Assembly: GCF_026168515.1 (NCBI RefSeq)
Contig: NZ_CP093443.1
Span: 2,976,001 to 3,040,000 of the forward strand
Length of the DNA: 64,000 nucleotides
Direction of reading: 5' to 3'
Source: Brevibacterium spongiae
GTDB lineage: Bacteria; Actinomycetota; Actinomycetes; Actinomycetales; Brevibacteriaceae
Shown here: positions 1-9,032 of the stretch, in pieces
Numbering within the stretch: position 1 is the stretch's first letter
Layout of the letters: every line of letters begins with the position of its first letter
Notes under the pieces: model-generated
What the model was told of the DNA's origin: nothing
Database searches by the model: none
What the model saw: the letters and a program-made list of their open reading frames with translations, nothing else
Program-made: the position numbers and the translations under genes

Positions 1-603
1 GATCGTCACGATCACCTCGTTGGCGCCGGTGCGCGCCTTGAGCACACCGGCGATGCCGGCCCAGATCGCGCCGCCGATGATGCCGCCCAGCGCGGCGACG
101 AGCATGTGCACAACCGGGGGCAGCGGCAGCGCATAGCCGAGGAAGCCGGCGATGGTCGCACCGAGGATGACCTGGCCCTGACCGCCGATGTTGAACAGTC
201 CGCAGCGGAAGGCCAGAGCGATGCCCAGGCCGGTGAGGATGAGCGGGGTGCCTGAGACCATCGATTCGGTCAGCGGGCGGATGGCGCGTTCGGTCGTGCG
301 CGCTTCCCAGTCGAACACGGCACCGCGGAACAGCGCCGAATAGGCTTCGCCGACGGTGGAGAAGAGGGTGGCGAAGAAGTCACCGGGGGCGGCGAAGAAG
401 TTCTCCGCGGCCGCGACGACCTCGGCATTCGACACGGCGATGAGCACACCGCCGAGCAGCAGGGCGAGCACGATCGCCAGCAGCGAGACGAGCCAGGAAC
501 CCGACAGGATCTCCTGCAGCAGGTTCTGCTCCTTGCCGTCCTCGGCTTCGATGTCCGGTGGCGGCGCCGGAGAGGGAGCCGCCGGTGAGATATCAGTCGT
601 CAT
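1..603 (-). CDS. ABC transporter permease, BmpA/nucleoside type (C-terminus beyond window)
   Basis: This is the inner-membrane permease of a nucleoside or simple-sugar ABC importer. Only the first 201 codons are present; the frame is open to the window edge. It has a Pro/Glu-rich cytoplasmic start, a hydrophobic segment near residues 35-55 and then the glycine-rich membrane core of the BPD_transp_2 family (GLGIALAFRCGLFNIGGQGQ near residues 125-145). The ATG at 603 overlaps the TGA of the upstream ATPase gene as ATGA, so the two are translationally coupled. A second permease gene normally follows in such operons and would lie outside the window. The substrate is inferred from the family (BmpA-linked systems transport purine nucleosides) and is not shown by the sequence. 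Confidence 0.85.
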   Translation of the reverse strand, partial: MTTDISPAAPSPAPPPDIEAEDGKEQNLLQEILSGSWLVSLLAIVLALLLGGVLIAVSNAEVVAAAENFFAAPGDFFATLFSTVGEAYSALFRGAVFDWEARTTERAIRPLTESMVSGTPLILTGLGIALAFRCGLFNIGGQGQVILGATIAGFLGYALPLPPVVHMLVAALGGIIGGAIWAGIAGVLKARTGANEVIVTI

Positions 604-2273
604 TTGGTCTCCTCCGCCGAGGTGGTGGCTGAGTCGCCATCGGCAGCCGGTGCCGCTGTGGCGGGGGGCTGCGCGTCGTCGGTGTCGGCGCCCGAACCGG
701 CGTCGTCGCTCGAACCGGCGTCGTCGCTCGAACCGGTGGCCTCGTCTGCGTTTGCTGTGGCGGCGAGTGCTTCGTCGGCGGGGACGCCGGCCATCATCAG
801 GCCCAGCGCCTCGCGGGAGGTCTCGGGTCCGACGATGCCGACGATGCGTCCGGCATACATCACGGCGATGCGGTCGGCGAGGCCGTAGACCTCGTCGAGT
901 TCGGTCGAGACGATGATGCAGGGGGTGCCGGAGTCGCGTTCGGCGATGACGCGCTTGTGCACGAATTCGATCGATCCGACATCGAGACCGCGGGTGGGCT
1001 GGCTGGCGATGAACAGGCGCAGCTCGCGGCCGAGCTCGCGGGAGAGCACCACCTTCTGCTGGTTGCCTCCAGAGAGGGTCGCGATCGGGTCGGAGACGCT
1101 GCCGAGGCGGATGTCGAATTCGTCGACCTTCTTCTTCGCCTCCTCGGTGATGACCTTCGACCGCATATTCAGACCCTTCGCATAGGGTTCACGGTCGTAG
1201 ACGTCGAGGATCATGTTCTCGCGGATCGCGAATTCGGCGATGATGCCGTCGGTCGACCGATCCTCGGGAACGAAGCCGATACCGGCACCGAGGCGGTCCT
1301 TGACCGAGTTCCCGACAAGGTCCTTCCCGTCGAGGGTGATCGTGCCCAACCGGGGCTCGGTGAGCCCGATGATCGTCTCGGCCAGCTCCGTCTGGCCGTT
1401 GCCCTGGACACCGGCGACGGCGAGGATCTCACCGCGTCGGACGTCGAAGGACACGTCATCGACGACGACGTTCTCGGCCTTGTCGACGACGGTGAGCCCG
1501 CGGACCTGGAACGTCGCATCGCCGGGATCGGCGGCGTCCTTCGCCGTCGTCAGCGACACGGCACGTCCGACCATCTGGCTGGCCAGTTCGGCCTCGGTCG
1601 AGTCCGGCGAGGCCTCACCGACGATCTTGCCGCGGCGGATCACGGTGATCGCATCGGCGATCGCGCGGACCTCGCGGAGTTTGTGGGTGATGAAGACGAT
1701 CGAGGTGCCCTGCTCCTTGAGCTGGCGCATGATCGAGATCAGCTCGTCGGTCTCCTGCGGGGTGAGCACGGCCGTGGGCTCGTCGAGGATGAGGATCTCG
1801 GCGTCGCGGGACAGGGCCTTGATGATCTCCACGCGCTGCTGCGCACCGACCGGAAGATCCTCGATGAGGGCGTCGGGGTCGATGTTGAAGTTGAAGCGGT
1901 CGGAGATCTCCTTGACCCGCTTGCGCGCCTCCGTGAGGTCGAGGAGCCCGAGGCTCTTCGTCGGCTCGTAGCCGAGCGCCACGGATTCGGCGACGGTGAA
2001 CACAGGCACGAGCATGAAATGCTGGTGGACCATGCCGATTCCGGCAGCCACGGCATCGCCGGGGCCGGAGAACTTCACCGGCTTGTCGTCGATGAGGATC
2101 TCTCCCCCGTCGGCGTCGTAGAGTCCGTAGAGGACGTTCATCATGGTGGATTTGCCCGCGCCGTTCTCACCCAGCAGGGCGTGGATCTCGCCCGGCTGAA
2201 TGGTGAGATCGATGTGGTCATTGGCCACAAACGATCCGAACACCTTGGTCATCCCGCGAAGCTCGAGTTTCAC
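600..2273 (-). CDS. ABC transporter ATP-binding protein with two ATPase domains (BmpA-linked importer)
   Basis: This protein powers uptake for the importer encoded with the neighbouring permease and lipoprotein. It has 557 residues with two fused ABC domains. The first has a canonical Walker A (GENGAGKST, residues 35-43), a degenerate signature (LPVGAQQ) and a Walker B region (LILDEPTAVLT). The second has a degenerate Walker A (GVQGNGQTE, near 290) and a good signature (LSGGNQQ, near 405) followed by SQPTRGLD. That asymmetry is typical of RbsA/MglA/YufO-type ATPases. The last 55 or so residues are an Ala/Asp/Ser-rich tail with repeats of SSDDAGS, probably disordered. It lies 75 nt after the lipoprotein gene with a hairpin between, and overlaps the permease start by 4 nt. 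Confidence 0.93.
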   Translation of the reverse strand: MKLELRGMTKVFGSFVANDHIDLTIQPGEIHALLGENGAGKSTMMNVLYGLYDADGGEILIDDKPVKFSGPGDAVAAGIGMVHQHFMLVPVFTVAESVALGYEPTKSLGLLDLTEARKRVKEISDRFNFNIDPDALIEDLPVGAQQRVEIIKALSRDAEILILDEPTAVLTPQETDELISIMRQLKEQGTSIVFITHKLREVRAIADAITVIRRGKIVGEASPDSTEAELASQMVGRAVSLTTAKDAADPGDATFQVRGLTVVDKAENVVVDDVSFDVRRGEILAVAGVQGNGQTELAETIIGLTEPRLGTITLDGKDLVGNSVKDRLGAGIGFVPEDRSTDGIIAEFAIRENMILDVYDREPYAKGLNMRSKVITEEAKKKVDEFDIRLGSVSDPIATLSGGNQQKVVLSRELGRELRLFIASQPTRGLDVGSIEFVHKRVIAERDSGTPCIIVSTELDEVYGLADRIAVMYAGRIVGIVGPETSREALGLMMAGVPADEALAATANADEATGSSDDAGSSDDAGSGADTDDAQPPATAAPAADGDSATTSAEETK

Positions 2274-2300
2274 TGCTTCCGGTTCTCCTCACAAACTTGA

Positions 2301-2336
2301 AAACTGCAGGGCCGAAAGGACTCGGCCCTGCAGTTT
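2301..2336 (-). terminator. Perfect 15-bp hairpin between lipoprotein and ATPase genes
   Basis: AAACTGCAGGGCCGA (2301-2315) is the exact reverse complement of 2322-2336, with a 6-nt loop. Read on the minus strand the stem is followed by TTTTCAAG, so it resembles a Rho-independent terminator. It sits inside the operon, so it probably attenuates or protects the abundant binding-protein mRNA rather than ending the unit. Confidence 0.8.
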
Positions 2337-2347
2337 AACCGACGAGC

Positions 2348-3409
2348 TTACTTCGGTGTGCTCTCCGACTCGACGACGAGGCTGCCGTCGACGATCTGCT
2401 TCTTCAGATCCTCGACCTTCTTCTTCACGTCTTCGGGAACCTTGTCCTCGAAGTCGTGGTACGGGGCGAGGCCCACACCCTCGTTCTCGAGTGTGCCGAC
2501 GTAGGGCTCGTTCGAGAACTTGTCCTCGGTGCCTTCCTTGATCGTGTCCTCGACGGCCTGCGAGATCTGCTTGACCACCGAGGTGAGCATGATGTCGCCG
2601 TATTCGGTCGACTCGTAGCCATCGGAGTCGACCCACACGAGGCTGACGTCGCCGGCTTCCTTCGCCGCTGCTGCGGCACCGAGGCCGACGGGTCCGGCGA
2701 CGGGCATGACGACGTCGGCACCCTGGGAGATGAGCTGCTTGGTCAGCTCCTGACCCTGGCCCTGGTTCTCGAAGTCGCCGGAGAACGATCCGTCCTGCTT
2801 CTCCTTGTTCCAGCCGAGCAGCTTGACGTCCTTCTTGTTGTCCTCGTTGAACTTATCCACTCCGTCGGAGAAGCCGTCCATGAAGATCGTCACCGACGGA
2901 ATCTGGATTCCGCCGAAGGTGCCGACCTTGCCGGACTTCGAGGTGGCGGCGGCAACATAGCCGGCCAGGTACGCGGCCTCGGCGGTGTTGAAGACGACGG
3001 CCTTCGCATTGTCGATCGTCACCGGCTTGCCGTCAGCGTCGGAGAACGTGGAGTCGATGAGCGCGAAGTTGAGGTCGGGATTCGCTTCGGCGGCTTCCTG
3101 GATCGTGTCTTCAAGGAGGAATCCGACGCCGAAGGTGAGGTTGCAGCCGGCCTGGACCATATTGTCGACGTTCGGCTTGAAGTCCGCGTCGCCCTGGGAT
3201 TCCGCGTCCTTCTCCTCGATGCCGAGGTTCTTCACCGCGTTCTCCAGACCCTCCTTGCCGGACTGGTTGAACGACTGATCGTCCCAACCGCCGGAGTCCG
3301 AGACCATGCAGGCGAGGTATTCCGAGCTGGAGTCTCCACCTGAACCACAGGCGGAGAGGACCAGGGCGGACGCGGCGATCATCGACACCGCAGAGGCGAG
3401 CTTCTTCAC
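2348..3409 (-). CDS. BmpA/Med family substrate-binding lipoprotein
   Basis: This is the extracytoplasmic receptor of the importer, probably for a nucleoside. It has 353 residues, starts at GTG (3409) and carries a lipoprotein signal with lipobox LSAC (Cys21) followed by a Gly/Ser linker. The mature part shows Bmp-family hallmarks: an early SDSGGWDDQSFNQ segment, a GFLLEDTIQEAA region, and GKVGTFGGIQIPSVTIFMDG near mid-protein. Family members such as PnrA/TmpC bind purine nucleosides. It is the first gene of a minus-strand operon with the ATPase and permease. The ribosome site is weak (AAAAGAG). Confidence 0.93.
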   Translation of the reverse strand: MKKLASAVSMIAASALVLSACGSGGDSSSEYLACMVSDSGGWDDQSFNQSGKEGLENAVKNLGIEEKDAESQGDADFKPNVDNMVQAGCNLTFGVGFLLEDTIQEAAEANPDLNFALIDSTFSDADGKPVTIDNAKAVVFNTAEAAYLAGYVAAATSKSGKVGTFGGIQIPSVTIFMDGFSDGVDKFNEDNKKDVKLLGWNKEKQDGSFSGDFENQGQGQELTKQLISQGADVVMPVAGPVGLGAAAAAKEAGDVSLVWVDSDGYESTEYGDIMLTSVVKQISQAVEDTIKEGTEDKFSNEPYVGTLENEGVGLAPYHDFEDKVPEDVKKKVEDLKKQIVDGSLVVESESTPK

Positions 3410-3716
3410 GTTGACTCTTTTCTTGTTTCAGACAGCGAACACGGTCGAGGCCCCTATCTGCCCCTGCCGAAGATGTGAAACCACTGGACGAACTGTCATA
3501 TTTTGGTGAGTTTCGGTCAGTCTAATGCACCGAGGTCAATTCGAAAGGTCTGCTATCACGTCAATTCGGGACACCGATATGAAAACGCAATAATCCGTCA
3601 CGCACCGCGCCTATAGGTCCGGAATGCGAACACAGAAGGGGCTGTGTTTGAGACGCGAGGGTACGGCGAACACCCCGTCAGTCGGGGCCGCGCGGTGAAC
3701 TAGGCTAGAGGGCGTT
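3410..3716. other. Divergent intergenic region, bmp-type lipoprotein / ABC-F gene
   Basis: No gene is seen in these 307 bases. They must hold the promoters of the minus-strand importer operon and the plus-strand ABC-F gene. The centre (about 3495-3600) is clearly more AT-rich than the flanks. A 9-bp direct repeat GTCAATTCG occurs at 3535-3543 and 3560-3568, which could be a regulator site. A TAGGCT element lies 10 nt before the ABC-F start. Confidence 0.5.
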
Positions 3717-5573
3717 ATGGCACATCTCCTCGGGGCCGAAGCCCTGCACCTCGAATACCCCACCCGCGTCGTCTTCGACTCCGTCACCCTCGGGGTGGAG
3801 ACCGGCGACATGATCGGCATCGTCGGCCGCAACGGCGACGGCAAGTCGAGCCTGCTCGGCATGCTCGCCGGCACCATCGAACCCGATTCCGGTCGCGTGA
3901 CCTACCGCGGGGGTCTGCGCCTGGGCATGCTCGGACAGCGTGATGACCTCAATGATGAGGCGACCGTCGGCTACTCCGTCGTCGGGGATGCGGCCGATCA
4001 CGAATGGGCCGCCGATCCGCAGGCCCGGGACATCATCTCCGGCCTCATCTCCGATCTCGACTGGGATGCCCAGGTGTCCTCACTCTCCGGCGGGCAGCGG
4101 CGCCGGGTGGCACTGGCGGCCCTGCTCATCGGCGACTGGGACATGCTCATCCTCGACGAGCCGACGAACCACCTCGACGTCGACGGCATCGCCTGGCTGG
4201 CCGGACATGTGCGCAGCAGATGGCCGAAGAATGCCGGAGCCCTGCTGCTGGTCACCCACGACCGGTGGTTCCTCGACGAGGTGTGCACGAAGACCTGGGA
4301 GGTCCACGACCGGATCGTCGAACCCTTCGAAGGCGGGTATGCCGCCTATGTCCTGCAGCGGGTCGAACGCGACCGGATCGCGGCCGCCACCGAGGCGAAG
4401 CGTCAGAACCTCATGCGCAAAGAGCTCGCGTGGCTGCGTCGCGGCGCTCCCGCCCGGACCTCGAAGCCGAAGTTCCGCATCGAGGCGGCCAATCAGCTCA
4501 TCGCCGATGTGCCCGAGGTGCGCAATCCCATCGAGTTGAAGAAGATGGCCACCGCCCGCCTCGGCAAGGACGTCGTGGACCTCCTCGATGTGTCCAAACA
4601 CTATGGGGACACGACGATTCTCGACGACATCACCTGGCGCATCGGCCCCGGTGAGCGCACCGGCATCCTCGGACCCAACGGTGCCGGCAAGTCGACCCTG
4701 CTGGGCCTGATCGCAGGCACTATCGAACCCGATGCCGGTCGGGTCAAGCGCGGCAAGACGGTGCAGATCGGCGTGCTCGACCAGCAGTTCAGGGATCTCG
4801 CCCGGATCGCCGAGTCCCGGGTGCGCGAGGTCCTCGCCGAGTCGAAGACGACCTTCACCATCGAGGGCAAGGACTTCACCCCGGCCCAGCTGCTCGAGCG
4901 GCTCGGCTTCGCCAAGGAGCACCTCTCCGCCCGGGTCAAAGAGCTCTCCGGCGGGCAGAAGCGCCGCCTCCAGCTGCTGACGCTGCTCATGGACGAACCG
5001 AATGTCATCATCCTCGACGAGCCGACGAACGATGTGGATTCGGACATGCTCGCCGCGATGGAGGACCTCCTCGATTCCTGGCCGGGCACCCTCATCGTCG
5101 TCTCCCACGACCGCTACCTGCTCGAACGAGTCACCGACCAGCAGTACGCGATCCTGAATCAAGGACTGCGGCATGTTCCCGGCGGCGTCGAAGAGTACCT
5201 GCAGCTGCGGGCCGAGCAGGCCCGCACCGGAGGTTCGGTCGCGAACGGTTCGGGATCGACCTCCGGGCGAAACGGGACCGACACGGGAGCCGGCGGCTCC
5301 GGCACCGGTGGGGCCCCCTCGGCGAACGAGGGCTCAGCAGCGAAGCTCACCGGCGCGGAAGCACGCGCGGCGAAGAAGGAGCTGTCCGCGATCGAGCGGC
5401 GGATGGACAAACTGGGCGCCCAGGTCGCGAAGAAGCACGAGGAGATGGCCGCCCACGACCAGACCGACTTCGAGGGACTGGCCAAGCTCACGGCCGCGAT
5501 CCGCGAGTCCCAGGACGAACTCGACGAACTCGAGATGCGCTGGCTCGAGGCGTCCGAGGCGCTCGAGGCTTGA
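3717..5573 (+). CDS. ABC-F family ATPase (ribosome-associated type)
   Basis: This is a soluble protein of 618 residues with two ABC domains and no membrane segments, as in the ABC-F family, whose members act on ribosomes in translation factor or antibiotic-protection roles. Domain 1 has Walker A GRNGDGKSS (37-45), signature LSGGQRRR (near 124) and LILDEPTNHLD. Domain 2 has GPNGAGKST (near 320), ELSGGQKRR (near 410) and IILDEPTNDVD. An inter-domain linker rich in Arg/Lys (about 215-265) fits the P-site tRNA interaction motif. A Gly/Ser-rich spacer (505-545) leads to a C-terminal Glu/Lys coiled coil. It resembles Uup-like housekeeping members; specific resistance function cannot be told from sequence. 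Confidence 0.92.
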   Translation: MAHLLGAEALHLEYPTRVVFDSVTLGVETGDMIGIVGRNGDGKSSLLGMLAGTIEPDSGRVTYRGGLRLGMLGQRDDLNDEATVGYSVVGDAADHEWAADPQARDIISGLISDLDWDAQVSSLSGGQRRRVALAALLIGDWDMLILDEPTNHLDVDGIAWLAGHVRSRWPKNAGALLLVTHDRWFLDEVCTKTWEVHDRIVEPFEGGYAAYVLQRVERDRIAAATEAKRQNLMRKELAWLRRGAPARTSKPKFRIEAANQLIADVPEVRNPIELKKMATARLGKDVVDLLDVSKHYGDTTILDDITWRIGPGERTGILGPNGAGKSTLLGLIAGTIEPDAGRVKRGKTVQIGVLDQQFRDLARIAESRVREVLAESKTTFTIEGKDFTPAQLLERLGFAKEHLSARVKELSGGQKRRLQLLTLLMDEPNVIILDEPTNDVDSDMLAAMEDLLDSWPGTLIVVSHDRYLLERVTDQQYAILNQGLRHVPGGVEEYLQLRAEQARTGGSVANGSGSTSGRNGTDTGAGGSGTGGAPSANEGSAAKLTGAEARAAKKELSAIERRMDKLGAQVAKKHEEMAAHDQTDFEGLAKLTAAIRESQDELDELEMRWLEASEALEA

Positions 5574-5625
5574 GTGGTCGTGACGACGACCGACGACGAG
5601 GTCGGATGACGTCGAGGAGACAACG

Positions 5626-5976
5626 ATGATCGACGAGAAGAAGATGCGTGACCTGCTCGAAGCCGAACGGGCCGATGCGCGGGCACTCATCGCCTCGCTG
5701 ACGCAGGGCATCAATGAGGTCTCGGCCGCCCGCGACGGCGACAACAGCGATGACGAACACGACCCGGAAGGGGCGACGCTGGCCTTCGAACGGTCACAGG
5801 CGGCGACCCTGCTCGAGCAGACGAAGACTCGCCTCGACGAGATCGCCGAGGCGCTGGCCCGCCTCGATTCCGGCAGTTTCGGAACCTGCATCGATTGCGG
5901 CGGTCCCATCGCCGAGGCGCGACTGGAGATCCGTCCCTACGCCGCGAAATGCGTGGACTGCGCCTCCCGCGGATAG
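5626..5976 (+). CDS. DksA/TraR-type zinc-finger protein
   Basis: This 116-residue protein has an N-terminal helical region (a likely coiled coil, residues 1-75) and a four-cysteine zinc finger (C88, C91, C109, C112) of the DksA/TraR type. Known relatives bind the RNA polymerase secondary channel; short actinobacterial members are mostly uncharacterised. The coiled-coil tip carries an acidic stretch (DGDNSDDEHDPEG). It follows the ABC-F gene by 52 nt with a clear ribosome site (GAGGAGA) and may be co-transcribed with it. Confidence 0.88.
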   Translation: MIDEKKMRDLLEAERADARALIASLTQGINEVSAARDGDNSDDEHDPEGATLAFERSQAATLLEQTKTRLDEIAEALARLDSGSFGTCIDCGGPIAEARLEIRPYAAKCVDCASRG

Positions 5977-6076
5977 GCGTCCACTCCCCGATCGCACGCG
6001 CGAGTGCACCGTCGCACACAGCCGGGCGGCCGCCTCGGCGAAGGTGTGATCTTTCCCCTTATCCGGCTCGGTGGGG

Positions 6077-6082
6077 TAGTGT
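6077..6082 (+). promoter_or_regulatory. -10 element, leaderless acyltransferase gene
   Basis: TAGTGT lies 6 nt before the GTG at 6089, so transcription would start at the start codon; there is no ribosome site. Confidence 0.6.
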
Positions 6083-6088
6083 ATCGGC

Positions 6089-7636
6089 GTGTCAACACGG
6101 GACTTTCGCATCGACCGCGCCAAAGGGATCCTCATCTTCTTGGTGGTCTTGGGCCACCTTCTCGCACGGACCTCCCCTTGGGACTCGCCGATCCTGGGCG
6201 CACCGATGTACTTCATCTACATGTTCCACATGCCGGCGTTCGTCTTCCTCGCCGGCATCACGGCGAAGTCGAACAGACTGGCCGAACGGGTTCTCACCTA
6301 CTTCGTTCTGCTGGCAACCGTTCTGCCGCTGATGTGGGTGTGGATGTGGGCCTTCGGACTCAATCCCGACTACGACTTCCTCAGACCGTTCTGGTACACA
6401 TGGTTCCTGCTGTCGATGGCGTGGTGGATGATCACTGTCCCCTTCATCGAACGCTTCCCCCGCACGATGCTCGTCGCCTCACTCGTCCTCGGACTCTTCG
6501 GCGGAATCCTGCCGATCCTCGACACCGAACTCTCCGCAGCCCGGACAATGGCGTTCTGGCCCTTCTTCGTCCTCGGCAAGCTCTACGGCAAGCAGATCAT
6601 CGACTGGGCCGGCAGCCTTGCGATCTGGCAGAAGCTCTGCCTCAGCGCCGCCGCGCTCGGAACCGTCGGATACTTCTATCTCGACCAGGTCGATTACAAC
6701 TGGCTCTACGGCAGCCTCAACTTCGCCCACTTCGACGTCAGCGTCCCCGAAGGCGTGGGACTGCGCCTCATCGTGGACATCGGAGCGGTGCTGTTGACGC
6801 TGGCGCTGCTGTCGTGGCTGAGCAATACGAAGGACACGCTCGCCACGATTGGCAAGAACAGCCTGGCCATCTACATCCTCCACGGTTTCGTCGTCCGCGC
6901 CCTCCAACCGGTCCTCGACGACAGCCGCAATGTCCTCCACGACGCCTTCGTCCTCCTCATCTGCGTGGCCCTGGCCATCGCCTGGACCGGGCTGCTGGCG
7001 TGGTCGCCGTTCGAAAGGGCCCTGCGGTGGTGGTCCTCGACCATCACTCGGTTGCTGCTCATGCCGTTCCCGTTCCTGCGACCGAAGTCGGAGCGCAACG
7101 GCCGCGGTGGCCGTGGCAGCCGTGGTGATGCGGTGGGTGCGCGCGGCGCGAGTGCCGGTTCCGGCGGCGCGGCAGGAGGTGCGAGTTACGGCACTGATGC
7201 GGGTGCCGACTACGACGCGGGTTACGGCTACGCGGACGCGGCAAGTGCCGGTTACCGCGATTTTCCCGGCGATGCCTACAGTGAGGGCGACGGGCCGGAT
7301 CGCCGCGGCCTCGGGCTCACTCCCCCGCCGGGCACCGGCTACCAGAACACCGTCGCATACGAACAGTCCCCCGCCCAGCATCCGTTCCCCGCCCAGCACC
7401 CGTTCCCCGGAAGCGGCGACAGCGCCGGGCAGACGGTCGGTCACCCCGGTGATCAGCAGTGGGGCACGTCTCCGGCCGGCGCCGAGCAGTATCCGCTGCC
7501 CGGCTCTCACCAGGTGCCGCAGAACAACGCGACGTACGAATCCACGCAGGAAGTTCCTGCCGACGCCGCCCAGCGGCCCGCACCCTACCGCCGTCTGCCG
7601 GTCTACCTCGGGGCATACTCGGACGACGAGAACTGA
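6089..7636 (+). CDS. Membrane acyltransferase 3 family protein (OafA/fucose 4-O-acetylase-like)
   Basis: This is a polytopic membrane O-acyltransferase that probably acetylates a cell-surface sugar. It has 515 residues. The start MSTRDFRIDRAKGILIFLVV matches the family's Arg-Asp plus first-helix pattern, with a following His (LGHLLA) expected to be catalytic, and about ten hydrophobic segments run to residue ~335. The last ~170 residues are a low-complexity Gly/Tyr/Ala/Pro-rich tail containing two QHPFP repeats; it is probably cytoplasmic and disordered. The GTG start at 6089 is preceded by a -10-like TAGTGT at the right distance for a leaderless mRNA. The acceptor substrate is unknown. Confidence 0.85.
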   Translation: MSTRDFRIDRAKGILIFLVVLGHLLARTSPWDSPILGAPMYFIYMFHMPAFVFLAGITAKSNRLAERVLTYFVLLATVLPLMWVWMWAFGLNPDYDFLRPFWYTWFLLSMAWWMITVPFIERFPRTMLVASLVLGLFGGILPILDTELSAARTMAFWPFFVLGKLYGKQIIDWAGSLAIWQKLCLSAAALGTVGYFYLDQVDYNWLYGSLNFAHFDVSVPEGVGLRLIVDIGAVLLTLALLSWLSNTKDTLATIGKNSLAIYILHGFVVRALQPVLDDSRNVLHDAFVLLICVALAIAWTGLLAWSPFERALRWWSSTITRLLLMPFPFLRPKSERNGRGGRGSRGDAVGARGASAGSGGAAGGASYGTDAGADYDAGYGYADAASAGYRDFPGDAYSEGDGPDRRGLGLTPPPGTGYQNTVAYEQSPAQHPFPAQHPFPGSGDSAGQTVGHPGDQQWGTSPAGAEQYPLPGSHQVPQNNATYESTQEVPADAAQRPAPYRRLPVYLGAYSDDEN

Positions 7637-7894
7637 CCGAACCGGTCACCTAACTCCTGCTGCCGCGGCCACTGGGCTGCCGCCTCGGCGATGAGCGGTC
7701 GCGCCTCGCCGGCAGTGTGCCACGTCCACCCCGGTCCCGCCTCGGCGATGAGGATTCCTCGTTGACGTTTCGCGTCGCCTCACGACGGATTATGTCAATG
7801 TGACGCACATCGTGACCGCGGCCGGTGGTGTGATACCAGAGTCCGGGCCCTCGCCCTGACACGGACGATCCACCACCATCGATTCGGAGTTCCC

Positions 7895-8944
7895 ATGACC
7901 GCGACCAACGCCCTGACCCAACGCCTCGACGCCGGCCCTGTGATCTGCGCCGAAGGTTTCCTCTTCGAGCTCGAGAAGCGCGGATACCTCTCCGCCGGCG
8001 AGTTCGTCCCCGAGGTGGCCCTCGAATTCCCCGACGCTCTGCGCTCTCTTCACGTCGACTTCCAGCGTGCCGGCTCGGACATCGTCGAGGCGTTCACGTA
8101 CAACGGGCACCGCGAGAAGATGCGCGTCATCGGCAAGGAGGATCTGCTCGAGCCGCTCAACCGCTCGGCACTGCAAATCGCGCGCTCCGTCGCCGACGCC
8201 AAGCCCGGCAACTTCATGGCCGGCAACATCTCGAACTCCAACATCTGGGATCCCGCGGACGAGGCCAAGCAGAATGAGGTCCGTGCGATGTTCGCCGAAA
8301 TGGTCGCCTGGGCCGTCGAGGAAGGTGCCGACCTCATCATCGGCGAGACCTTCTACTTCGCCGGTGAGGCCATCGCCGCCGCCGAGATCGCGAAGGCCAG
8401 CGGACTGCCCGTCGTGCTCACGCTCGCACCGATGGCGTTCCAGGAGATGGCCGACGGGGTCAGCATCGTCGAAACCGCTCAGCGTCTCGAACAGCTCGGC
8501 GTCGACGTCGTCGGCCTCAACTGCTTCCGCGGACCGGCGACGATGCTGCCGTGGCTCAAGGAGATCCGTTCGGCTGTGTCCTGTCACGTCGGCGCCCTGC
8601 CGATCCCCTACCGCACAACGAACGAAGAACCGACGTTCTTCAACCTCTCGGACCCCCGCGCCGAGGTGGCCTCCCCGCACGGACGCACGTTCCCCACCGC
8701 ACTCGATCCGCTGCAGACCAACCGCTACGAGATCGGTGCGTTCGCCAAGGAGGCGTACGACCTCGGCGTCAACTACATCGGCGTGTGCTGCGGCGCGACC
8801 CCGATGCACATCCGTGAGGTCGCCGAGGCTGTCGGCCTGACCACCGACGCCAGTCGCTTCTCCGAGAACATGGCCAACCACTTCATGTACGGCAGCAACG
8901 AACGTCTTGCGGACAACGTCGTCGCCCTCGGCGACACCGCCTGA
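7895..8944 (+). CDS. Homocysteine S-methyltransferase, betaine-dependent (BHMT)-like
   Basis: This probably transfers a methyl group from a betaine-type donor to homocysteine, giving methionine. It has 349 residues. The N-terminal EGFLFELEKRGYLSAG and the following FQRAGSDIVEAFT closely resemble animal and bacterial BHMT rather than MetH/YitJ. Three zinc-binding cysteines are present: C210 in GLNCFRGP and C298/C299 in GVCCGATP. A ribosome site (GGAG) precedes the ATG. It is convergent with the class V aminotransferase gene, and a long hairpin separates them. The methyl donor (glycine betaine or another methylated compound) is inferred from similarity only. Confidence 0.87.
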   Translation: MTATNALTQRLDAGPVICAEGFLFELEKRGYLSAGEFVPEVALEFPDALRSLHVDFQRAGSDIVEAFTYNGHREKMRVIGKEDLLEPLNRSALQIARSVADAKPGNFMAGNISNSNIWDPADEAKQNEVRAMFAEMVAWAVEEGADLIIGETFYFAGEAIAAAEIAKASGLPVVLTLAPMAFQEMADGVSIVETAQRLEQLGVDVVGLNCFRGPATMLPWLKEIRSAVSCHVGALPIPYRTTNEEPTFFNLSDPRAEVASPHGRTFPTALDPLQTNRYEIGAFAKEAYDLGVNYIGVCCGATPMHIREVAEAVGLTTDASRFSENMANHFMYGSNERLADNVVALGDTA

Positions 8945-8987
8945 GCAGTCGGGGGTTCGACCTCGGCGACACCGCTTGAAGGGTCGA

Positions 8988-9007
8988 AGCATCCCTCACC
9001 GTTGGCG
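8988..9007 (+). repeat. Isolated copy of the end sequence of the 60.5-kb repeat
   Basis: Bases 8988-9007 match the left end of the 170-bp repeat found at 60454-60901 (AGCATCCCTCACCGTT, then A/G, then GCG), 19 of 20 identical. Similarity fades after that. Confidence 0.55.
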
Positions 9008-9032
9008 TCGCTTCGCACCGGCAGCGTCACCG

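Noticed and set aside
957..2300. A 447-codon open frame on the plus strand opposite the ABC ATPase gene
   Set aside because: It is the antisense of a clear two-domain ATPase, rich in Arg/Asp/Gly runs, with no family motif. High-GC DNA often leaves such frames open.
3717..5573. Antibiotic-resistance ABC-F protein
   Set aside because: The long, well-separated C-terminal coiled coil and general motifs fit housekeeping Uup-like members; no resistance context is seen.
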